Assembly (NCBI GenBank): GCA_963422465.1
Contig: OY730172.1
Coordinates: 4,216,001 to 4,280,000 of the forward strand
Direction of reading: 5' to 3'
DNA: 64,000 nucleotides
Origin: Lichina pygmaea
Taxonomy: Eukaryota; Ascomycota; Lichinomycetes; Lichinales; Lichinaceae
Both the position numbers and the translations under genes were made by a program. A model generated the notes under the pieces. It was not told where the DNA came from. It did not search any database and saw nothing but the letters and a program-made list of their open reading frames with translations. Positions 57,285 through 64,000 of the stretch are shown here, one piece after another. Within the stretch, counting starts at the first letter, position 1, and each line of letters starts with the position of its first letter.

Positions 57285-58434
57285 ATGTTTGGTGCAATCT
57301 GCGCCAATCGTCCTGGTAAGCCCCTGGTCTCGGTGGAAGTTAGGTACTGCTTCCTACCGACCTCTGCCCATGAGTCCTCGCCTTGATGTACGATACTGGT
57401 ACGGTATCAGAGGCAGCTGAAGCTAATGGTCAACGGTAGTCCAAACAAACCTCCAGGTTCTCTCACCAACCCAATTCGTCTTCAGCATCGCACCAGACCC
57501 CCCGTTCTCGCACATAGTCGTCTTTCTCCTCCCAGGCCAGGCATTACCGGAAGGGAGCGCTGCGGGCGTGTACATCCGCATTCCTCCGGCGCTGCTTGAA
57601 CGGCGGCGAAGAAGGACACACCGAGACGTTGCCCACACAGACAATGGCGTCGTCCTCGATGCAGACGATGACGTCATGGAGAGCTCCGCCGCAGCTGCCG
57701 CCGCAGCTGCCGCCGCAGCTGCCGCCGCAGCGGCGACGGCGGCAGGAGCTCTTGCGGAGGATATCCCGGCCGAAACTCCCCAGGGAGGATTTGTGTTCTT
57801 AGGTGCCATTGCCAACGACAAGCAGAGCGCCATCTTCCGGGTACGGATACATGGCTCCGGTGACGATGCCGGTAGTGGTTCTGTGACGCATGCGCCAGAC
57901 GGAGACGTCATGGTTGATGACCCCACCACGGCAACACTCCCTGGGACAGCGATCGCGTCCTCCGAAGCGGGACCAGGTCTCAGCGCAGAAGACATGACAA
58001 TCACACTGGGCATATCGCTCGAACCAGTAGACGACATCAGAGCGCAAGTTGCGGCGCTCCACTCGGCCAAAGCTCCCGAGCAGTCATTTTCATCGTCACA
58101 GAGCGGAGCTCTCGTCCGGACGTCCGGTCCCACGTTCTCCCGTGCCCGCACTCAAGCAGCTTCTTCTCAGAATCCACAATACCAGCTGCAGCTCGCTCGA
58201 CGGATAATCACAAACGCCTTTAATTTCCTCGCCAGCTTCTCGACAACCACGACCGCGGCGAGCGTCGGCTCCAGCAATCTGATCGCCCAGACCATCTCAG
58301 CCGAGGCGGGAAGTGCCCGCGCAGCCGTGGAAGCCGAGGAAATGGTTCCGCTCCGAGCGTTCCGTGACTGGTGGACTAAATTCGAGAAGAAGATTCAACT
58401 GGATCCTGGATTCCTGGATAGGGAGGATGGGTGA
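57285..58434 (+). CDS. OPI10: Hikeshi-family Hsp70 nuclear import carrier
   Basis: Two exons: 57285-57315 (31 nt) and 57440-58434, total 341 residues. Exon 1 gives MFGAICANRP, which splices to VQTNLQVLSPTQFVFSI; FSHIVVFLLPGQALPEGSAAGVYIRIPP follows, a clear Hikeshi N-terminal domain. The C-terminus has MTITLGISLEPVDDI, YQLQLARRIITNAFNFLASF and VPLRAFRDWWTKFEKKI. Hikeshi carries Hsp70 into the nucleus after heat stress; the yeast homologue is Opi10. It is longer than the ~200-residue norm because of an alanine tract (about 16 Ala) and a disordered Ala/Thr/Ser-rich insert in the middle. Confidence 0.9.
57687..57745 (+). repeat. In-frame polyalanine-coding repeat
   Basis: Tandem GCCGCAGCT nonamers followed by GCN codons inside OPI10, coding for about 16 alanines. 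The 9-bp unit allows in-frame length change. Confidence 0.85.
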
Positions 58435-60068
58435 TTGTATCTTTCTCCTACGCAGCTTTCATTCTTCTGATCCTTCCTGCCCTTGTAATGCCCAATGATG
58501 TTTTTTTTTCTGGGGGGGGATGGATGGGACGTTCTATCTGACATCTCCAACAACCCATAGAGCAATCTATACCAACCAAGTGTCCTTCACCAATCAAATC
58601 TACTCACAAACATCAGCAAAAACCACAGCAATCAACAGACAATCTCCACGATCCCATCCCATCATTCTCGGTACACACCTCAGCCACATATCCACCAACA
58701 ACACAGTTTACAAAACAGCCCAACTCCCCTGTCACATTGTCACACTAGACACACGTACTCTCTGTTGGAATTGGACGTCGTGGGTGTGGAGCCCTAAGCA
58801 CCGTCATGTTTGCTCTTCCCCTGTGCATTTAGAGCAGTCGCCGAAACCCTAGCTAGTTCTCAACAGCAACTATCATCATCGTCTTCTTCTTCTGCTGCGG
58901 CTCCAGAATCGATCACTCTCCACCCGTAGTGCACTCCTCTGACAAGTACCGTCCAAGTGTATCTTCCGACAGTCCATCATCGCAAACCCTCACTTCCCTG
59001 TGAGTACAGAGCCCACTCAGCTCTGAACAGCAAGAAGAATCACCCAACATGGAAGCTTGAAGTCAAAGAAAAAGAGTCTAGCACGGAAGCCTGAATTCCA
59101 AGGAGAAGAGCCTAGCACAGAAGTTTCAGATCCAAAGGGAAAAGAGACAAGAGGGGGGTGGGCTTTCAGAGCAAGAGCCGGATCGACTGATGTAGAGAGC
59201 GTGGTACGTAGCGGAGAAGGAGTAGGAGTACGTAGCAGCAAAGAAGTATCGGCCAGACAAGCAGTGGTGAAGAAGGAGACAAGCAGTGGTGAAGAAGGAT
59301 TGCCTTTGTGCTGATAAGACATGGATGTACGTAACGTGGTGGTGACGGGTGACGTGACAGGAGGGATCTTACGGCACTGCAGCTCTCCCCGAGAACAATA
59401 ACGCGAATGAACCGATTAGCATTACGTACTGTGTGTACTCCGTACACGTATCACTGACAGCAGGGACGAGGTTTGATACATGAGTGTGTGAAGGCACCAG
59501 GCTGAGATCAAGTGTCTGTCCACTTTTCGCTCTCTCTCCTCTTCTCTTCTCTCTCCGTTCCCTGCGTTGTCCCTTCTTCCGTTCTCGATTCTCCGCTCTC
59601 CGTTCTCTGCTCGCCGAGCCCAACCGAATGCCTTAAGAGGCAACTGTCCGGCTTTGACGGGCCACGGTGATGAGACGTACCCGACGAGGGAAAGGACATA
59701 TACCCCACGTTGATGGGAAAGACGATGTACCCCACGTTGATGGGAAAGAATACATACTCCACCTGGCAAAGAGAACTTCTCCTTCCTCGTTGTTGTACGC
59801 CCCGGTAAGTGTCCACGAACGCCCTTCTCCGGTTCGCTCTCTTTTTTTCCGTCGGGGTGCAAGTGTGGGAGAGGGAAGAAAGAAAAGGAAGGGAGAAAGG
59901 GAGGGAGGGAGGAAAGGGGGGACGGAAAGAAGGGAAGAAGAAGATGTTGGACAGAAGGAGGAGAAAGAGAAGAGCGCTCGCGGTAGATGGGTCCAAACGG
60001 CCCTGACATTACAAATCGTACAGAGACATACAGCTCCGCCCACAGGCAAACAAGTCAATCCCATCGGC
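58435..60068. other. Gene-less convergent spacer
   Basis: Between OPI10 and YND1 stops. It contains a 27-bp tandem duplication (59700-59753), a ~21-bp one at 59256-59298, CCGTAC/TACTCCGTACAC near 59435-59447, and long pyrimidine- and purine-rich runs. Overlapping frames of up to ~200 codons on both strands at 59.4-60.1 kb have low-complexity composition and no motifs. Confidence 0.5.
59700..59753 (+). repeat. 27-bp tandem duplication
   Basis: TACCCCACGTTGATGGGAAA is repeated with a 27-bp spacing in non-coding DNA. Confidence 0.75.
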
Positions 60069-60228
60069 TCAATCGAACTCGTCCGTGCGAGGCGTCATCA
60101 ATGGCGTCTTGTGCCGAACAGGGCTTGTCGCACGACTGCGTCTGCCGGAGTGGCTGCCGGAGCCTCCCGCAAGACCGAGGCTCAGACCGAGATTGCTCGT
60201 GCTGGGAACGGAGCCTGCCGCACCGAGC

Positions 60229-60262
<34 letters not shown>

Positions 60263-62634
60263 TCCCAGCGTGTGCTGAGAACAGACGATCTCGAGACTCG
60301 GTCCGTCCGACGAGCCCGCTTCGATTCATGGCGCTGCTGGCGAATTTGTGATGATGATGGTGGTGGTGATGGTGGGGCTGTGGGTGTCCTCCGCCACCGC
60401 CGCCGCTTGCGCCAGCACCTCCCCCTCCCCCTTGTTCGCCACCCCCGCCTTCTGCTCCGGCTGCGAGACCAATGCCCAGACCGACACCTTTGGGGGCGGG
60501 CACGTGATGATCAAAGTACGATGTGTGGGTAGCATGTTCCAGCGTGACGCTGAGCTGGGGAGTTGCCCAGCCAGACGTTCGGCCGACGTGGGTCTTCCCG
60601 CTCGAGTCCGAGAGGTCGTTGTCGGAATCCCCGCCGAGCTCGATATCAGGCCGGCCGTCGGCATCCTCGAGGACGCGCTCGTACACGGCCGGGGCAGCGC
60701 CGCCGAATAGTTTCCCGCCCAGCACTCGCCGGCGCTTGTGCCCGCCGCGTCGGCCAAAGGAGCCGGCCAGCCGTCGATAACACCTCGCCCGTCGATCCTT
60801 GCGGCACCAGATGAGACCGACGATGCCGACGATGGCCAGGAAGAGCAAGAAACCGGGGACCCGTCGAGGCGACTCCGAGTCCAGGATGGACCGGCTCCAG
60901 CCGTCGGCCTCGTCGTCGGCGCCTGCCGTCACGTTGACGTCCGGCGCGTGCCGCGACCCGGCGTACTGAAAGTCCGACGGCAGCGGGACCGTGTTGGAGC
61001 CAAAGCCAACGGGCAGCACATCGGTCGCCGACGGGATCTGGCTCGCGGCGTACAGCACCATCTTCCCCAGCGTCCAGCTGACCTCGACGTCGCGGATCTT
61101 GTCGACGGCCTGGAAGGCGTCCGGGTAAGGCTTGGCCCTGGCGTGCCGGACGACGTCCTGCGTGCCGTTGACGTTGAGGCCGCCGGGCTTGGTGCTCTCG
61201 AGCCCGACGCGCGGGATGCCGATGCCGTCGTGCAGGACGTTGGTCATCCACGACGCCTTGAAGCAGACCTCGGCCGCGGTCCGCTCGTCCACCTTCTTCC
61301 CCCACTCCTTGCGCCTGACGCGCGCCGCGACGGTCTTCCAGTCCTGGCTGCAGAAGTCCCTGACCCGTTTCTGGTAGGTGTCGAAGTCGTACGCCTTGTC
61401 CTTGTGGGCCGTCTGGAAGACCTCGTGCGTCGTGTGCCAGTACTCGGACACGCCGACGAAGTGGTTGACGTCAAAGTCGATGGCGGGGACGTGCACGCCA
61501 TGCAGCAGACACGGCCGGTCTTCGCACGGCGCGTCCTTGTCCAGGAGCGGGTAGGTCTGCCGTAGACACTCGTCGAACCGTCCGGTCCCGATGAGGTACG
61601 GCTCGTGGCGCTTCGCCTCTTCCGATCCCGGCTCGAGCGGGTCGCCGTCCGTGGTCGCGACCAGGCCCACGGGCAAACACGGATCGGGCAGCTCCCGCGC
61701 GTCGTGAGTCGCGCTCGCCTCCAGCAGGGCCTCGACGTATCTTCGCCGCGCCTGATGCACGCCGAAGCCCAGCCACGTCGTGACGAAGACGCCGTACTCC
61801 TTCGACTCGCCGTTCAGGGTCCGCAGCCGGACGAGCTGGAGATCGTCGGCGTGCTTCTCGGCCTCGGTCGCGTTGGGCGCAAAGGCGATCTGGGCCGAGG
61901 CGCCGCCCATGTCGAGAAAGCCGTACGTGCGGTGCCCTTTGCCGTGGCGACGTCCCTCGGCCGCGTCGAAGGCGCCGAGGAGGTAGTTGGCGGCCAGCCA
62001 GCCATAGATACCCTCCGTCTCGCCGGAAATCGCTTGGACATGGAGGCCACAGTCGGGAAGGAGAAAGTCCGAGTTGAGCCGCACGTAGGAGCAGATGCGC
62101 CGCAGCAGTTCGTCCCTCTGCACGTCCGGAAGCAGTCGCATGCCAGCCGTGGCCAGGAGGAAGATGGGCGTCTCGGGGACGGCGTGCCTGGGGACGAAGT
62201 CGAGCGCATGCCGCAGCAGAGGCTCCAGATGGTCGGGGCCGACCCGCTCGGGCCGCTCGTTGAACGTCGACACGCCTTTCGTACAGCACCGTCAGCCTCG
62301 GCCGGCGCGGCCGACAGCACGGCGGGGACGTGGTCCGACCTGGATGCGTCTTCTTCGTCCATTTCTTCTTGGTCATCAACTCCGGGAGACTGTGCAGATC
62401 TGCCTCCGTGGCCTTTTTCCTCGCGTGGACGTTGTCGAGCCATCTGTAGACATGCACCCGTGTGCCCTGCACCCCATCAGTCGTCGATCCACCCCAGAGG
62501 CCTAACGCACCGACGTACCGACGAGCCCGCGTCCAGTATGACTCCATATCGCCCTATCGTCGATGCGACCGTTAGCTGCGCTCGAACAATCGCGCACACT
62601 CACGACAACGGACGTGTAACATACACTTCCCCAT
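60069..62634 (-). CDS. YND1: Golgi apyrase, GDA1/CD39 family (Ynd1-like)
   Basis: Four exons: 62634-62625 (10 nt), 62553-62519, 62466-62340 and 62275-60069, total 792 residues. The spliced start MGKWRYGVILDAGSSGTRVH places apyrase region 1 (DAGSSGTR) at the N-terminus, as in Ynd1. HPGVSTF, LLATAGMRLL (region 2), SGETEGIYGWLAANYLLG (region 3) and FLDMGGASAQIAF (region 4) follow. One transmembrane helix (RVPGFLLFLAIVGIVGLIW) lies near residue 560. The Ynd1 topology has the catalytic part in the Golgi lumen, where it hydrolyses NDPs from glycosylation to NMPs. The ~230-residue cytosolic tail is low complexity, with Gly and His runs (nine His). The two short first exons are supported by frame and the exact family start. 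Confidence 0.92.
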
Positions 62635-64000
62635 CGATGCCTTCTCATCAAGCCGGGGGACATCAAAGTTTGTCGTTACCGAAAGGGAGCAACCGGCACC
62701 ATGGCCCTACTCTCTGCTTTCGACGACGCCAACGAACGACGGATGAAAGGGGGAGGGTAAAAAGTCGATACAGGAACCTCCTTCCGACAACGAGTGCTTC
62801 GAGCCTTGTAGAACTGAATGGGTCCGTAGGCCAAACGAAGGACAAAGGGAGAAGGGGGGGACAAGGTCGGGAAGGTGGAGTCGAGGGGCCAAGACGAGGC
62901 AATTTGTCCTGGCGAGCCGATGCCGATGCCGATGCGGATGTGACATGGACTGCCGGAAACGGCCTCACATCAAAAGTACTTGTACGTACTTCTGCTCCGG
63001 GTCGAATCGGCCGTGCATCAGGGTAGCTCCAGGTACCCGGATCGCGTCTCGCACTCGATTCCGAATCCGTCGATACGCGACCGGACCACAGCGATGCTAG
63101 ATCTCTTCGCAGGAAGAGCTCCAAATCTCTGGCGAGAAGGATGGAACACTGGAAGCACTGTGGACACGCAGGACTGGACTGCGGTGGGTGCTGCAAACAT
63201 ATGCTTCTTGACTTTGCTTGCCCATACTCACAGAGCTGTCCTGATATCACTTTTGATCTGGATTGTGTAAATATAAGTCAGTGGCTGCTTACTAATTCAG
63301 CAAGCCGTCGCACCTATCGAAAAGACTTTGGCATGTCTCGGACTGAAACATCGACAAGTCTGCATTTAAAGTCGCGAGACCACTGCGGGCCCCTCCTACG
63401 GTGGTGGTCGGACAGCATCGTGCTTACGTAAGGAAGTCGAATGTGGGGACCAGGCTCAGCTGTCCTTGAAACTTATGAAACACCCCACATCAATGGGCTC
63501 GTCGGAACAGCAGCGAATGAAATGTCTGAGACACTGCCCCGTGCGGAGCAGCCAGGTCCCGTGCGGTAAGCTTTCGTCCGAGTCCCAGCAACGTAGATGG
63601 GATGAGCGGGTGGGAACGCGCGTCGCCGTTGTTCGGTCGCAGTCTTCAGCATCGATCCGTCAACGCCATACGTAGCTGAGAGGGTACGAGTACGGTAAGA
63701 AGACGGAAAGGGGGGGTGGGGGTACCCTGCCCAAGTACGTATGTACGTAGTACGTATTACGGTACGTAGGCATCCGGTATTCGAACAAGCAAGAGGGACA
63801 GTCGCAGTACGACGGTGGGGTACACGCCGTGCTACCGTGCACAATGTGAGGAGCCCGAGGGGAAAGCTCTCCCATGATCAACGCCTCTTGAAGAATTGTT
63901 TATTCGAAGAGCCGTATGGCTTGCTCTGCATCTCCACACCATTGCTAGCGACTTGGAGCAAAGTCGAGCCACGCGCCTTGCGCCTCTGTCGCACTCGGAT
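62635..64000. other. Upstream region of YND1, no gene seen
   Basis: No supported coding region in the last 1.37 kb. It should include the YND1 promoter. GTAC clusters occur at 62977-62990 and 63737-63768. A gene entering from the right cannot be excluded. Confidence 0.45.

Noticed and set aside
59422-60278. Overlapping ~200-codon frames on both strands between OPI10 and YND1
   Set aside because: They are made of pyrimidine and purine runs and tandem repeats; none has a recognisable motif.
61605-63026. 473-codon plus-strand frame
   Set aside because: Lies antisense to YND1. It is a shadow of GC3-biased coding DNA; the product has no motif and is Arg/Gly-rich.

Overview
The window is nuclear DNA from a filamentous ascomycete (Pezizomycotina). 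The signs are GC-rich coding sequence, many short introns (about 49-235 nt) with GT-AG ends and CTRAC-type branch sites, fungal-only families (Rhodopsin-like membrane protein, GtaA-type glutaminase, DUF4470-MYND, Zn2Cys6/Fungal_trans_2), and single-copy ascomycete housekeeping genes. The species cannot be named from the sequence. Twenty-one protein genes and one intron-containing tRNA-Glu are supported. The Tao3 gene is cut by the left edge, and a 200-N assembly gap lies at 8302-8501. Exon structures were rebuilt by hand from reading frame, splice signals and family motifs; for every complete model the exon lengths sum to a multiple of three.

Layout. 1-7.1 kb: TAO3/Furry-like morphogenesis scaffold. 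7.1-37.9 kb: a sparse, more accessory-looking stretch with long gene-less spacers. It holds a Rhodopsin-like integral membrane protein, a cytochrome P450, a sterol-dehydrogenase-like SDR, a secreted GtaA-type glutaminase, a fungal MscL channel with a C-terminal zinc ribbon, a DUF4470-MYND protein, tRNA-Glu(CTC), a class I glutamine amidotransferase-like protein, a second P450 (CYP7/8-like) and a Zn2Cys6 transcription factor. 39.8-62.6 kb: a compact housekeeping block mainly for RNA and transcription functions: ASA1 (ASTRA), DBP7 (ribosome biogenesis), PAN6 (pantothenate), an unknown membrane protein, POP4 (RNase P/MRP), a tetraspanin, SEN34 (tRNA splicing), ELP4 (Elongator), RPB8 (Pol I/II/III), a DUF4743 Nudix hydrolase, Hikeshi/OPI10 and YND1 (Golgi apyrase).

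In the compact block genes are mostly divergent over 260-560 bp shared promoters (DBP7/PAN6, POP4/tetraspanin, ELP4/RPB8, Nudix/OPI10) or tightly convergent (ASA1/DBP7 26 bp apart; PAN6 and the unknown membrane gene overlap by 83 coding bases).

The most noteworthy observations are at fine scale: a predicted 4-nt microexon that completes the first zinc-cluster cysteine codon of the transcription factor, a predicted 6-nt microexon in the second P450, a likely GC-AG intron in the tetraspanin, a fungal MscL with a CxxC...CxxC tail, and a GTAC-rich motif (TACGGAGTAC and CGTACGTAC variants) recurring in most spacers. No PKS, NRPS, intact transposon, CRISPR array or recognisable new multi-gene system was found.
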